Notes under the pieces: generated by a model | Databases searched by the model: none | The model's input: the letters and a program-made list of their open reading frames with translations, nothing else | Told to the model about the DNA's origin: nothing | Translations under genes and position numbers: made by a program | Assembly: GCA_032164245.1 (NCBI GenBank) | Contig: JAVMKO010000022.1 | Coordinates: 62,001 to 126,000, forward strand | Direction of reading: 5' to 3' | From: Sternotherus odoratus | Lineage: Eukaryota > Chordata > Testudines > Kinosternidae | Length of the DNA: 64,000 nucleotides | In this document: piece after piece, positions 1 to 11,015 of the stretch | How the letters are laid out: every line of letters starts with the position of its first letter | How positions within the stretch are numbered: position 1 is the first letter of the stretch

Positions 1-2552
1 GACAAGAAATCAATGCATACCAATTCCAAAGGTTTGTTGCTGGTGATGTTCTTGAGATACGCAGCCCTCGTGGGAAGAGTTTTCCTTTGAACGCACCGGG
101 CACATGCCTCACATTTCCTGCGAACATCTTCAGCCATCCGGGGCCAATAGAACCTACTACAAATAAGTTCCAGGGTCCTATCCATCCTTTGATGCCCAAA
201 GTCGTCGTGCAGTGCCCTCATGGCCAAGGCTCGGTACTCTTTTGGCAACACTAGCTGTGCTCGCTGTTCTTGTAAAGGGCCCATAGTCACTCGGTGTAGC
301 ACTCCTTGAATCAGTTTTAGTTTGGTCCACTCTCTCAATAGTAGTTTACCCTCCGGGGTAGGTGGGACCACTACAGCTGGGCTTCGCCTCTCCCTTTTGG
401 CAAGTAGCGTATCACGAATGTCTGCATCTTGCAGCTGGGCTTCTTGCCAGTCAGCCACATTGAGCATGGGCAAGGGAGATTGGTCCAAGGCAATATAGTT
501 CACTGAAGCGGAGGGCACACATTCCGGGGGCAGGCCCAATGCCTCTGCAACACATCCATGACAGCTCTCATGGGGCTCTGGCCCTCGCCGACTCACACTG
601 CAAATAGCTCTCACTCCATCCGTGGGTATCACAGCAATTTCTGGTGCCTGCGGACGCCTGGACAATGCATCTGCATCTATATTGCTTCTCCCTGAGCGAT
701 ATTGAATGCTGAACTCATAGCTAGCCAAGGCGGCCACCCATCTCTGCCCTGTAGCATCCAGCTTTGCACTTGTCAACACATACGTCAATGGGTTGTTGTC
801 TGTCCACACCTGGAACTGAGCACCATACAGATAGTCTCGAAATTTCTCGGTGATGGCCCATTTCAAGGCCAAGAACTCCAGCTTGTGGATAGGGTAGCGA
901 GTTTCACTGTCAGACAATCCTCGGCTGGCAAAGGCTACAGGTTTACGTTTGCCTTCCACTTCCTGGTACAGTACTGCTCCCAGACCGTCCAAACTGGCAT
1001 CAGTATGCAGGATAAACGGTTTGCTGGGGTCAGCAAAGACCAAGACCGGAGCATGAGTTAGGCAAACAATGATTTCTTGAAATGCCCTTTCACATCTCTC
1101 ATCCCACCGTGGCCCAAACGGTGCAAAGGGGCCATAGTGTCTCTGCACAGGAGGCTTTGTGGACCTCCCCTTGTTCTTGGTTTTAGATTTGTTTTTTCCA
1201 GACGGGTATCCCCTGGTAAGATCGTTCAGAGGCTTTACAATCGTAGCATAGTTCTTAACAAATCGGCGGTAGTAGCCACTAAATCCAAGAAAGGTCCTGA
1301 GTTCTCCTTAGTTACTTGGATGAGGCCAGGTAGTGAGTGCTTCTATTTTATCGGGATCAGTGCTCACGCCCTCTTGGGACACGATGTGACCCACATACTT
1401 TACTGAGGTTCGGCAGAACTGGCATTTGTCTATTGAGAGCTTCAAACCATAGTCCTCCAACCTATCGAGCACTTTAAGTAATCTTTCTTCATGCTCCTCC
1501 AAGGTTCTTCCAAACACAATCAGGTCATCCAAATAAACCAAAACCTGTAGTAAATTCATGTCTCCCACTACTTTCTCCATAAGACGTTGAAATGTGGCAG
1601 GCGCCCCTGAAATCCCCTGGGGCATGCGTTCAAACTGATAAAACCCTAATGGGCAGATGAAGGCTGTCTTCTCCTTATCTTCCTCTCCCAGGGGGATCTG
1701 GTAATACCCACTCCGGAGATCCAACACAGAGAACCACTGGCTTCCCAGCAAACAATCTAGGGCATCTTGGACTCGAGGCATAGTGTACTGGTCAACCACA
1801 GTACGGCTGTTTAGGGTGCGGTAGTCAATGCACATCCGGACTTTTCCATTCTTTTTATGGGCTATCACAATGGGTGAGGCATATGGGCTGCGGGACTCTG
1901 TAATGATGCCATTTGCAGCTAGCTCTTGAAGATGATGTCGCACATCTTCCATCTCAGAGAGGGCAATCCTCCTCGATCTCTCCCTAAAGGGTCGAGAGTC
2001 ATGTAGCCTGATGTTGTGCTCTACTCCTTTGGCACATCCCACATCCCACTCATGCAGTGAGAACACTTTGGATCTTTCACAAAGTTTCTTCCTCAAGCGA
2101 TCTTTCCACTCCTCAGACAATGGTGAATCTCCAAAGTCAAACTTTTCTGGGTCGATTGCTGGAACTTGAGTTTCACACCGGGGTGTCACAATCGACTCAG
2201 GCTCAAAGAGGTCTGCTATCTTTTGTCCTTGCTTCACAACAACATCACGACTTGTTTCATTAGCAACCAGTATAGTCACCTTTTCCTGGGCTCCAGCAGG
2301 CAGGGTTATGACTCCACTGGGGACCAGCACTCCTTCAGGAAGTTCTCCTTCCGCTGACTGCTCGAGCATTGCCAATGCCCCTTTGCCGCCTCTCAGCCAG
2401 GTGCTCATGACAAGCACTTCTTGCTCCGTCCTGGCATGGAGTACTAAGGGGGTTGTGCCCGCGTACTTCAATGCGCCAATTGGCAGCTCAGATGTCTCCT
2501 TTTTAGCACTCTCAATTTTCCTATAGGCTTCAGCACAAAGCGTATGGATCAT
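1..2552 (-). pseudogene. pol: Gypsy pol: RT, RNase H and partial integrase, one in-frame stop
   Basis: This is the retrotransposon polymerase. After an N-terminal linker of about 120 residues, the RT palm is clear, with the YLDD catalytic box near 1530 and an FERMPQG-type motif upstream of it. The frame meets a TAA at 1308-1310, but the same frame then reads on without interruption through the RT connection, the RNase H domain (DAS near 1000, TDNN near 810) and the integrase zinc-binding domain (H..H, C..C between about 230 and 100). It ends at the first catalytic Asp (CIDF near base 10). The frame overlaps the end of gag by 23 bases in another register, so a frameshift or a lesion joins them. 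Except for the stop, this looks young. Confidence 0.88.
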
Positions 2553-4041
2553 CAGGGTATTCAGGTATTGCAGCCTGTCGTCTGCAGTAATCCGCGAGTA
2601 CCTTGAAAAGGCTGGAGTTTGTCCCTATCAGCGCGGACACCTCAGAGGTCCCTTTAGGGTCAGGACATATTAGGGCAGCTGTGTCTACTGCTTCTCTTAC
2701 CCCTGCAACCTCCTCTGGAAATTCCAGGTGCACTATGACATATCCTTGGTAGGGGTATTCATCCATGCTGAGGCCACATAGGCACAGGCCAGTCAGTGGC
2801 TGTATAGGCAGGTGCCTAAGCATGTGTTGGTAGAATGATTGAAATATAATAGTCACTTGAGATCCAGTGTCAAGCACTGCTTTACACTCCACCCCTTCAA
2901 TCCTCACCATGACCTCTGCTCGAGGCCCTATCAGTCCTATGGGGATCCCAGATGGACAGACTTTCCTGTGGGAATCCTCAAATCCTGCAGCCCTGGGTGG
3001 TCCACATCCCTGGACGCTCTGACAATTACCAGATCTTTTCCAGCTGCTCCTCAGCTTTCTGTACACTATGGAGGGATTTTCTTCATTATGGCACCTGGCA
3101 GCACTGTGGCCATCCTGACCACATCGGTAGCAGAAGAATTCCCCTTTTCTGCTGTGCCTGAGTGGGATGGTTGCTCTAAATTCTGGCTTCTCCACTGCCA
3201 CAGATGGAGGCTTCTCATTCCGGGAAGTCTTAGCTCGGTTAATGGTGCTTTGAAGCTCAGTTATCCGTTCCGTCAGGACCTGAAGTTGTTGGGCAAGCTC
3301 CTCTTGGGTGCTCACCATCAGTACACTAGCTTTTTGTAGTGGTGTTGTGCTGGCTGGTTCCAATGTTTGGGCCTCCCAAGACTCGCTGGCAGCCTGCTGT
3401 TCTTCCTCCTCTCTGACCTCTTTTATCAGCTGGGAATAACTTGGGGGATGTTCCTGTCGTTCTTTTAGCCGGAGGTGAAGTAAGATAGGATTCTGATACT
3501 GGGTTCCTCTTACGAATTGAGCCAGTCTAGTCAGATCCATCTGCTCAGTAGTCACTGCTCCCCTTAGGACAGCTCTCTGAAGTAATCTCTCCAGCCTCTG
3601 TATATAGGCTGAAGCCTTCTCGCCTCTTTGCTGTCGGGAATTAAGGAACTTGCAGTAGCTGTCTTCAGGGCTCTCTATGCTTCCAAAGGCGTGACCAAGG
3701 GCCATTAGGCAGTCCTTCACTCTGACCCCAGGGTCAATGAGCTTCAAAGTGCGAATCACATCTAAGGCTGGGCCCCCAAGGCTCTCGATTAGACATCTTC
3801 GCTTTTCTACATCTGGTACGGTCCACTCCTGCAGCATTTCAGTGGTATGCTCTAACCAGGGTTCAAACTCCTCTTCCCCCGTAAATGACCTTAACTTACG
3901 ACCAGAGTTAGACATAGCATAGGACAGCAGGATCCTCCCCAGTGTTTGCCCCAGGTCTTTTGCCCAGTCATCAGCCGAGGCTGCAGCCCCTGAGCTAGGG
4001 GCTGCAGAGCCAGGGCCCAACAAACCTGACATATTAGCCAT
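2530..4041 (-). CDS. gag: Gypsy Gag-protease, PNMA-like capsid
   Basis: Structural protein that would assemble the retrotransposon particle. The likely start is the Met at 4041 (MANMSG), because the 20 residues upstream in the open frame fall in the leader. The middle carries a PNMA/Arc-type capsid: GRKLRSFTG, then EPWLEHTTEMLQEW, EKRRCLIESLGGPALDV and GEKASAYIQRLERLLQ. A coiled stretch follows, then one CCHC knuckle (CYRCGQDGHSAARC, near 3110) and an aspartic protease motif (AVLDTGSQVTI, near 2870). The protease thus lies in the gag frame. The stop at 2530 overlaps the start of pol in a +1 register. The frame is intact at 504 residues. Confidence 0.87.
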   Translation of the reverse strand: MANMSGLLGPGSAAPSSGAAASADDWAKDLGQTLGRILLSYAMSNSGRKLRSFTGEEEFEPWLEHTTEMLQEWTVPDVEKRRCLIESLGGPALDVIRTLKLIDPGVRVKDCLMALGHAFGSIESPEDSYCKFLNSRQQRGEKASAYIQRLERLLQRAVLRGAVTTEQMDLTRLAQFVRGTQYQNPILLHLRLKERQEHPPSYSQLIKEVREEEEQQAASESWEAQTLEPASTTPLQKASVLMVSTQEELAQQLQVLTERITELQSTINRAKTSRNEKPPSVAVEKPEFRATIPLRHSRKGEFFCYRCGQDGHSAARCHNEENPSIVYRKLRSSWKRSGNCQSVQGCGPPRAAGFEDSHRKVCPSGIPIGLIGPRAEVMVRIEGVECKAVLDTGSQVTIIFQSFYQHMLRHLPIQPLTGLCLCGLSMDEYPYQGYVIVHLEFPEEVAGVREAVDTAALICPDPKGTSEVSALIGTNSSLFKVLADYCRRQAAIPEYPDDPYALC

Positions 4042-4135
4042 TACACAAACAGTAATTTCCTCAACATATAAACACAGATGTTTCCCAATGTACTGGATCA
4101 CTCACCAGGTGCTTGCGAGGGGTACTAACCCAGAG

Positions 4136-4153
4136 ATCCCGGACGAGCCCCCA
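4136..4153 (-). other. Primer binding site, tRNA-Pro type
   Basis: On the minus strand, TGGGGGCTCGTCCGGGAT lies three bases inside the LTR edge. It is identical to the known tRNA-Pro primer site of murine leukaemia viruses. It fixes both the LTR boundary and the orientation of the element. Confidence 0.9.
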
Positions 4154-4156
4154 AAA

Positions 4157-5286
4157 TGTAACCCTTCTGCCCATCAGAGTTGGCAGCAACAAGGGCCGGG
4201 TTCAGTATCCAGGGGTTCCATTCTAAGGACACAATACAAAACCGGCTCGAGCCCCCACCCAGTGACCTGGGACAACCATATACCACCACCCTTCTGGGCG
4301 CCTCTAAGAGGCAATACTTCCCCTCTCGCAAGCACAGAGTCTGAGTGTACCAAAACCCCTTTAATGACAGAGAGAAACACTGTGGCATATTATTGGGTAA
4401 ATACCACAAACAAAAGTCACAACCCAAACCATGAACCAGAATCCCCCCACACACACACACACACTCACACGCCAATAGGCAGTGTCCTTTCCCTTGGGTT
4501 CTTGAGTCCCCCAAAGTCCCCAAAGTCCAACAGCCCCAGCAGAGTTCAAGAGTTCATAGCGGAGTTGCACCTCCCCACCGAGGGGGGGGGCAGGTTATGG
4601 GGCACCTTACGTGGTCAGAGGCCGACTGCCCCGCCTCTCCAGTCATGCTGGTCACTCCACTAGCCGCCCTGCTAGCCGACACAGGAACTGCTCTGGCAGC
4701 CGTCTCAGGAACAGGTCCACTCGCCGGCACAGGAACTGCTCTGGCAGCTGTCTCTGGAATGGGTCCACTCGCCGGCACGGGAACTGCTCTGCCAGCGGTC
4801 TCTGGAAGGGGTCCACTCGCCGGCACCGGAACTGCTCAGGGCCCCCCACTTAAGATAAAGCTCAGGGATTTTTCAGCTCTTAAGTGATTTCAGCTCTTGA
4901 GTGATTTCAGCTCATAGTGGTGGGGCCTTAGTGCAGAAGCACCACCAGACCCAAAGCAACTTCAGCTCAGTACGCTGAAGTTAGACTCCTAAAGGAAGCA
5001 AAAGTCAGCTCTAACATTCCACAGGGGAGAGAGACCAGGTGCAATAGGCCCGTGAAGCCCTCAGATAAGACCCTGACCACAAGGCCTAGGAGCCTGTCCA
5101 CAACCTCTCTCAATTCAGTGAGTTTTGGAACCCCTGTCCCTTGTTTACCGAGTGCTACCTAGTTGATGGCGAGTCCCTCCAGCATGCCAAAGGCCAAATC
5201 AATGTCCCAACCCCTCATTCACATAAACATGTTAATCAGCACTCTATCATTCTTGCCCCAATACTACAGAAACTGGGGGTCCCACA
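4157..5286 (-). repeat. 5' LTR of the Gypsy element
   Basis: On the minus strand this begins TGTGGGACCC and ends GGGTTACA, giving TG...CA termini at 1,130 bp, with the primer site immediately inside. It contains a (CA)n tract at 4447-4470 and a tandem repeat at about 4665-4840. Blocks around 4300-4340 and 4840-4960 match the solo LTR at 30.9-32.0 kb. Outside the LTR (5287-5462) there are 176 bases in which I see no feature. Confidence 0.85.
4665..4840. repeat. Tandem repeat inside the Gypsy LTR
   Basis: Three to four copies of a 57-bp unit built around GGAACTGCTCTGGCAGC and GGTCCACTCGCCGGCAC. The units differ at a few positions. The corresponding region of the solo LTR at 31.2-31.4 kb shows a different, shorter set of imperfect repeats, so this segment changes quickly within the family. 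Confidence 0.75.
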
Positions 5287-5462
5287 GTAGCCAAAGTGAT
5301 CATTTGGGCTGTTAGAGTGCAGGCCAGGTGCGGTGGGTGTGTCTAAGCAAATCAGGTGTTATTTTCCAAAAGTTACTGCAATTTCTGCAACTCACCACTG
5401 GATGTCACCCATACTGACACTGCAAAGTCATTGCAATTCCTGCAATTCCCTGACACTGCTTG

Positions 5463-6029
5463 AGTAGTAGTAAGCGCTCCCTCGGCCCCCCTCCTAGAAT
5501 GAGCACTGAGCCATAACCAATGCTCCCAAGGTAACGGCAATTCGTTATCTCCTGGGAAGATGAGCTCAGAACACAGTCCTGCAGTTCTCTGCTGTGTTTT
5601 GTCTGCTTTCTGCTGCTCTTTCTCGCTTTGCTATCTGTATGTGCTTGAAAGCAAGTTTCCAGCTGTGTGAATGTTTATCCTGTCTGTGTGAGAGCAAACG
5701 CGTGGGAAACTAATTAGAGAAACTAAAGTAGAAGTACATAGTCATTGAGTGTAACCAATCAATCGTTGCTTGCAAATAAAATATAAATATGTATAAAATG
5801 TAAATGTGTGAGTGTACTTAAGCCCACTCCTGTGGGCTATCCTTAAAGCTTTCCTTACTCTTTTCCCCAGCCTACGGCTCCGAAGAGGTCGGGTTCTCCT
5901 TCTGCGGTCGCGCTGATCTGATAAGCCCCCTCAGCGCCAAGACCGAAACCTTCCAATAAACTCACCTACTTTATTTACTTAACCACGTGTGTGTGCCTTG
6001 TCTCGCAATCTCCAAAGTACCTCACAACA
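5463..6029 (+). repeat. ERV-L-family LTR, 5'-truncated copy next to minisatellite
   Basis: This matches the 5' LTR at 8726-9330 from its 38th base or so onward. The first part (TGTAGGACGCG and following) is missing. It keeps an AATAAA poly(A) signal at 5956-5961 and the terminal CACAACA at 6029. The next base starts the minisatellite in exactly the same phase as after the 3' LTR at 15987. Relative to both other LTRs it shows 17 G-to-A differences but only one in the opposite direction. Confidence 0.88.
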
Positions 6030-8725
6030 CCCATGAACCCCCCAATAGACCCCAGAGCGGGGGAAACACCCCTCGGCCCCGCCCAGGTCCCCCATGAACC
6101 CCCCAATAGACCCCAGAGCGGGGGAAACACCCCTCGGCCCCGCCCCCAGATCCCCCATGAACCCCCCAATAGACCCCAGAGCGGGGGAAACACCCCCCGG
6201 CCCCGCCCCCAGGTCCCCCATGAACCCCCCAATAGACCCCACAGCGGGGGAAACACCCCTCGCCCCCCCCAGATCCCCCATGAACCCCCCCCAATAGACC
6301 CCACAGCGGGGGAAACACCCCTCGGCCCCCCCATCCCCCATGAACCCCCCAATAGACCCCAGAGTGGGGGAAACACCCCTCGCCCCCCCCCAGATCCCCC
6401 ATGAACCCCCCAATAGACCCCGGAGCGGGGGAAACACCCCTCGGCCCCGCCCCCAGGTCCCCCATGAACCCCCCAATAGACCCCGGAGCGGGGGAAACAC
6501 CCCTCGGCCCCGCCCCCAGGTCCCCCATGAACCCCCCAATAGACCCCAGAGCGGGGGAAACACCCCCCGGCCCCGCCCCCAGGTCCCCCATGAACCCCCC
6601 AATAGACCCCAGAGCGGGGGAAACACCCCTCGGCCCCCCCAGATCCCCCATGAACCCCCCAATAGACCCCACAGCGGGGGAAACACCCCTCGGCCCCCCC
6701 AGATCCCCCATGAACCCCCCAATAGACCCCAGAGCGGGGGAAACACCCCTCTGCCCCCCCAGATCCCCCATGAACCCCCCAATAGACCCCAGAGCGGGGG
6801 AAACACCCCTCGGCCCCCCCCAGATCCCCCATGAACCGCCCAATAGACCCCAGAGCGGGGGAAACACCCCCCGGCCCCGCCCCCAGATCCCCCATGAACC
6901 CCCCAATAGACCCCACAGCGGGGGAAACACCCCTCGCCCCCCCCCCAGATCCCCCATGAACCCCCCAATAGACCCCACAGCGGGGGAAACACCCCTCGGC
7001 CCCCCCATCCCCCATGAACCCCCCAATAGACCCCAGAGCGGGGGAAACACCCCTCGCCCCCCCCCAGATCCCCCATGAACCCCCCAATAGACCCCGGAGC
7101 GGGTGAAACACCCCTCGGCCCCGCCCCCAGGTCCCCCATGAACCCCCCAATAGACCCCAGAGCGGGGGAAACACCCCTCGGCCCCGCCCCCAGGTCCCCC
7201 ATGAACCCCAAATAGACCCCAGAGCGGGGGAAACACCCCTCGGCCCTCCCAGGTCCCCCATGAACCCCCCAATAGACCCCAGAGTGGGGGAAACACCCCT
7301 CGGCCCCCCCAGGTCCCCCATGAACCCCCCAATAGACCCCAGAGCGGGGGAAACACCCCTCGGCCCCGCCCCCAGATCCCCCATGAACCCCCCAATAGAC
7401 GACAGAGCGGGGGAAACACCCCTCGGCCCCGCCCCCAGGTCCCCCATGAACCCCCCAATAGACCCCAGAGCAGGGGAAACACCCCTCGGCCTCCCCCATG
7501 AACCCCCCAATAGACCCCAGAGCGGGGGAAACACCCCCGGCCCCGCCCCCAGGTCCCCCATGAACCCCCCAATAGACCCCAGAGCGGGGGAAACACCCCT
7601 CGGCCCCCCCCAGATCCCCCATGAACCCCCCCAATAGACCCCAGAGCGGGGGAAACACCCCTCAGCCCCCCCCAGATCCCCCATGAACCCCCCAATAGAC
7701 CCCAGAGCGGGGGAAACACCCCTCGCCCCCCCCAGATCCCCCATGAACCCCCCAATAGACCCCAGAGCGGGGGAAACACCCCCCGGCCCCGCCCCCAGAT
7801 CCCCCATGAACCCCCCAATAGACCCCAGAGCGGGGGAAACACCCCTCGGCCCCCCCCAGATCCCCCATGAACCCCCCAATAGACCCCACAGCGGGGGAAA
7901 CACCCCTCGGCCCCCCCATCCCCCATGAACCCCCAATAGACCCCAGAGCGGGGGAAACACCCCTCGGCCCCCCCAGATCCCCCATGAACCCCCCCAATAG
8001 ACCCCAGAGCGGGCGAAACACCCCTCGGCCCCCCCAGATCCCCCATGAACCCCCCAATAGACCCCAGAGCGGGGGAAACAACCCTCGGCCCCCCCCAGAT
8101 CCCCCATGAACCCCCCAATAGACCCCAGAGCGGGGGAAACACCCCTTGGCCCCGCCCCCAGGTCCCCCATGAACCCCCCAATAGACCCCAGAGCGGGGGA
8201 AACACCCCTCGGCCCCGCCCCCAGGTCCCCCATGAACCCCCCAATAGACCCCAGAGCGGGGGAAACACGCCTCGGCCCCCCCAGATCCCCCATGAACCCC
8301 CCAATAGACCCCAGAGCGGGGGAAACACCCCTCGGCCCCGCCCCCAGGTCCCCCATGAACCCCCAAATAGACCCCAGAGCGGGGGAAACACCCCTCGCCC
8401 CCCCCAGATCCCCCATGAACCCCCCAATAGACCCCAGAGCGGGGGAAACACCCCTCGGCCCCCCCAGGTCCCCCATGAACCCCCCAATAGACCCCAGAGC
8501 GGGGGAAACAGACCCCCCGCCCCCCCCCAGATCCCCCATGAACTCCCCAATAGACCCCAGAGCGGGGGAAACACCCCTCGGCCCCCCCCAGGTCCCCCAT
8601 GAACTCCCCAATAGACCCCAGAGCGGGGGAAACACCCCTCGGCCCCGCCCCCAGGTCCCCCATGAACCCCCCAATAGACCCCAGAGCGGGGGAAACACCC
8701 CTCGCCCCCCCCCCAGATCCCCCAT
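6030..8725. repeat. C-rich/G-rich minisatellite, unit about 60 bp, roughly 44 copies
   Basis: Units of about 57-63 bp run from CCCATGAACCCCCCAATAGA through CCCCAGAGCGGGGGAAACAC to a variable CCCC(GCCCC)CAGATCC end. Length variants differ mainly in the C run and the optional GCCC insert. The minus strand is full of G runs and should form G-quadruplexes. The unit lacks stop codons in several minus-strand frames, so open frames of over 900 codons appear in it; these are repeat artefacts, not genes. Confidence 0.97.
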
Positions 8726-9330
8726 TGTAGGACGCGCAAGACATTGTTACGGTTGAGGGGCCTAGTAGTAGTAAGCGCTCCCTTGGCCCCCCTCCTGGAA
8801 TGGGCACTGAGCCATAACCAACGCTCCCAAGGTAACGGCAATTCGTTATCTCCTGGAAAGATGAGCTCAGAACACAGTCCTGCAGTTCTCTGCTGTGTTT
8901 TGTCTGCCTTCTGCTGCTCTTTCTCACTTTGCTATCTGTATGTGCTTGAAAGCAAGTTCCCAGCTGTGTGAATGTTTATCCTGTCTGTGTGAGAGCAAAC
9001 GCGTGGGAAACTAATTGGGGAAACTAAGGTAGAAGTACGTAGTCATTGAGTGTAACCAATCAATCGTTGCTTGCAAATGAGATATGAATATGTATGAGAT
9101 GTAAATGTGTGAGTGTACTTAAGCCCACTCCTGTGGGCTATCCTTGGGGCTTTCCTTACTCTTTTCCCCGGCCTACGGCTCCGAAGAGGTCGGGTAATCC
9201 TTCTGCGGTCGCGCTGATCTGATAAGCCCCCTCAGCGCCAGGACCGGGACCTTCCAATAAACTCACCTACTTTATTTACTTAACCACGTGTGTGTGCCTT
9301 GTCTCGCAATCTCCAAAGTACCTCACAACA
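8726..9330 (+). repeat. ERV-L 5' LTR
   Basis: Begins TGTAGGACGCG and ends CCTCACAACA, 605 bp. A TATA-like stretch lies near 9078-9100 (TATAAA in the 3' copy, TATGAA here) and the poly(A) signal AATAAA is at 9256-9261. Its U3 half resembles the truncated copy at 5463, while its R-U5 half is nearly identical to the 3' LTR. Confidence 0.92.
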
Positions 9331-9332
9331 TT

Positions 9333-9349
9333 TGGCGTCACGAACAGGA
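9333..9349 (+). other. Primer binding site, tRNA-Ser type
   Basis: TGGCGTCACGAACAGGA begins two bases after the LTR. From memory of vertebrate tRNA-Ser (CGA) genes, the 3' end plus CCA is complementary across these 17 bases. A serine primer is also typical of HERV-S, a class III family, which agrees with the RT. Confidence 0.75.
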
Positions 9350-9362
9350 GATTGCTGAGATA

Positions 9363-11015
9363 ATGCCTCTGTGGTCGAAGGCGGGAGTAGCAGGGCAGCA
9401 ATCGCTGGCCCTGCAGCGCGTGCCCGGATGGCCCTCTGCGGAGCGATGGGGGCCAGTAGCACGCCTGGTGGCCGGTTGGTCAGCCCCTGCGGAGTGGCCT
9501 GAGTTCCACGCGGCCGCTGGGGTTGACCCCGAGCAGCTTGTAGCGGGGCTGCGTCGATTGCACGTGAGCCGGCGGTCTGGGACGGAGCGGCGCGCTATGG
9601 GTGAGTTAGCGTGGTTATTTCTTACTGCGGTTCGGGCCCAGGACAGAGAGCTTCTGAGAGTGCAGAAGCTGTTAGAAGATAAGAGACAAGAATGTTTGGC
9701 GCAGGCCGAGGCGCGGGGGATAGCGCAGGAGATAGTTACCTCGCAGGCGGAGAGGGCTCAGGCTCTCGCTGGCCGCTGTGAGGTACTGGTAGCACGGATT
9801 GCCAACAGGCGCCGGGTGCGGCGGGGGCAGCTGCCCGTGACTGTCGGCCAGGTGCGGGCAATCACCGCAGCCCCTTCATGGGATCCTGCGGACTGGGATG
9901 GTAACATCGAGAGCTCCTCCTCTGACTCGGAGGATGAGGAGTTTGGCCCCAGGGCCCCTCAGGCACGTCCGGTGCTAGAGTTGCGGAACGAGGGGGGAGA
10001 GCTGCGACAGATTGTGCGTACCTATAAGACGAGTGAGTTGCAGGAGATTGTAAAGACCTTTCGCCAAGAGGTTGGCGAGGGGCTGTTAGCCTGGCTGGTC
10101 CGTGTGTGGGACAATGCTGGTAACACGGTCCTTCTCCTCCTGACGGAGTTTCAGCAGCTGGGAGTCCTCTCCCAGGACGCGCAGGTGTGCTCGCAGTTGG
10201 CGAGCCCCCCCCAGCCCAAAGATGAGCAGGGGAACGCGATAGAGTCGCCGTACCTCTACCGGTGGTTAGCAGGGGCCGTGGACGCGGCCTACCCCTCTAC
10301 GGGGGAACTGGAGGCCCAGCCACGGCCCTGGAAGGCGATTGCTGAGGGGGTTGGGGTCCTGCGGCAGCTGGAGATGGCATAAGCGATTGCTTGTGGCAGC
10401 ACGGAGGGGCCAGATGACATGCCAGTGCAGAAATCGATTAAAGCAACCTTTCTGCGTCTGGCCCCTGATGAGTTGAAGCCCTCACTACTTGCGGTGGTGA
10501 TGGCGGCGGACGGACATGTTGGGGACTTAGCGTCCACCCTGATGCAGTTAGAGGCCGCATTGGCAGGGTCCAAAGCGCGGGCCGTGCGTGCGGCCAAAAG
10601 AGAGAAAGGGGCTGCAGAAGAGACCGAGAAGGGGCAGCTCCGTGTGGACCGTAAGACGCTGTGGCGAGACCTCCTGCAGGAAGGCACGCCTCGGGCAGAG
10701 ATAGATAAGCTGCCCGTCACGGAGCTGTACAAGCTGTGGCTGAAGCTCCCCCCCCCCGCGAAACGACACAGTGGGGGGGGGCCGAAGAGGGAAGCGAAAG
10801 GAGGAACAGCAGCCGGTGTGTCCGGCAGAGCCCAATGCCCCAGTGCACTGGGATCTGCCACAGCCCCTGTGACGGGGAGGCGGGTCCCCCGTCCGGTGTG
10901 CGGCCCTGCACCCGGACAGGGAGGCGGGGGACCACCGCCCCTTTGTCCCGCTTGCGATCCGTTAGCCCCATGGAGGAACCCAGCATGTCCTAGCTCTGCT
11001 AGACACGGGAGCTGA
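9363..11015 (+). pseudogene. gag: ERV-L-like gag, broken by an in-frame stop
   Basis: Gag of the class III provirus. The start is the ATG at 9363, 13 bases after the primer site (MPLWSKAG); the open frame extends upstream only into the LTR. The N-terminal part is rich in Arg, Ala and Glu and probably helical. An acidic Ser patch follows (SSSSDSEDEE, near 9930), then the capsid, with the ERV-L-type block ending QEVGEGLLAWLVRVWD near 10110. A TAA at 10380-10382 interrupts the frame, which reopens in the same register from the Met at 10419 to 11015. The C-terminal part is basic and Gly/Pro-rich, with no clear CCHC knuckle. Protease follows in another frame. Confidence 0.85.

Larger units (their letters stand above)
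1..5286 (-). mobile_element. Ty3/Gypsy-type LTR retrotransposon with PNMA-like gag, 5' part
   Basis: Read on the minus strand, the order is LTR (5286 to 4157), primer site, gag, pol, with integrase running off the window at base 1. The gag is of the type that gave rise to the PNMA genes, and pol has RT, RNase H and integrase in Ty3/Gypsy order. Only a few lesions are seen: one stop codon in pol and a gag/pol frame change that could be natural. The 3' LTR and a target duplication cannot be checked because they lie outside the window. A related solo LTR lies at about 30.9-32.0 kb. Confidence 0.9.

Noticed and set aside
702..1061. 119-codon plus-strand frame in the Gypsy pol region
   Set aside because: It is the shadow of the RNase H coding sequence on the minus strand.
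6030..8725. CRISPR-like array
   Set aside because: Units are contiguous tandem copies with no unique spacers, and the DNA is vertebrate.
5975..8927. Minus-strand open frames of 400-940 codons across the 60-bp minisatellite
   Set aside because: They exist in three overlapping frames, repeat one peptide, and result from a stop-free repeat unit. No start context, splice signals or unique sequence support a gene.
10289..10861. 190-codon minus-strand frame in ERV-L gag
   Set aside because: Shadow of gag on the opposite strand, with no known domain.
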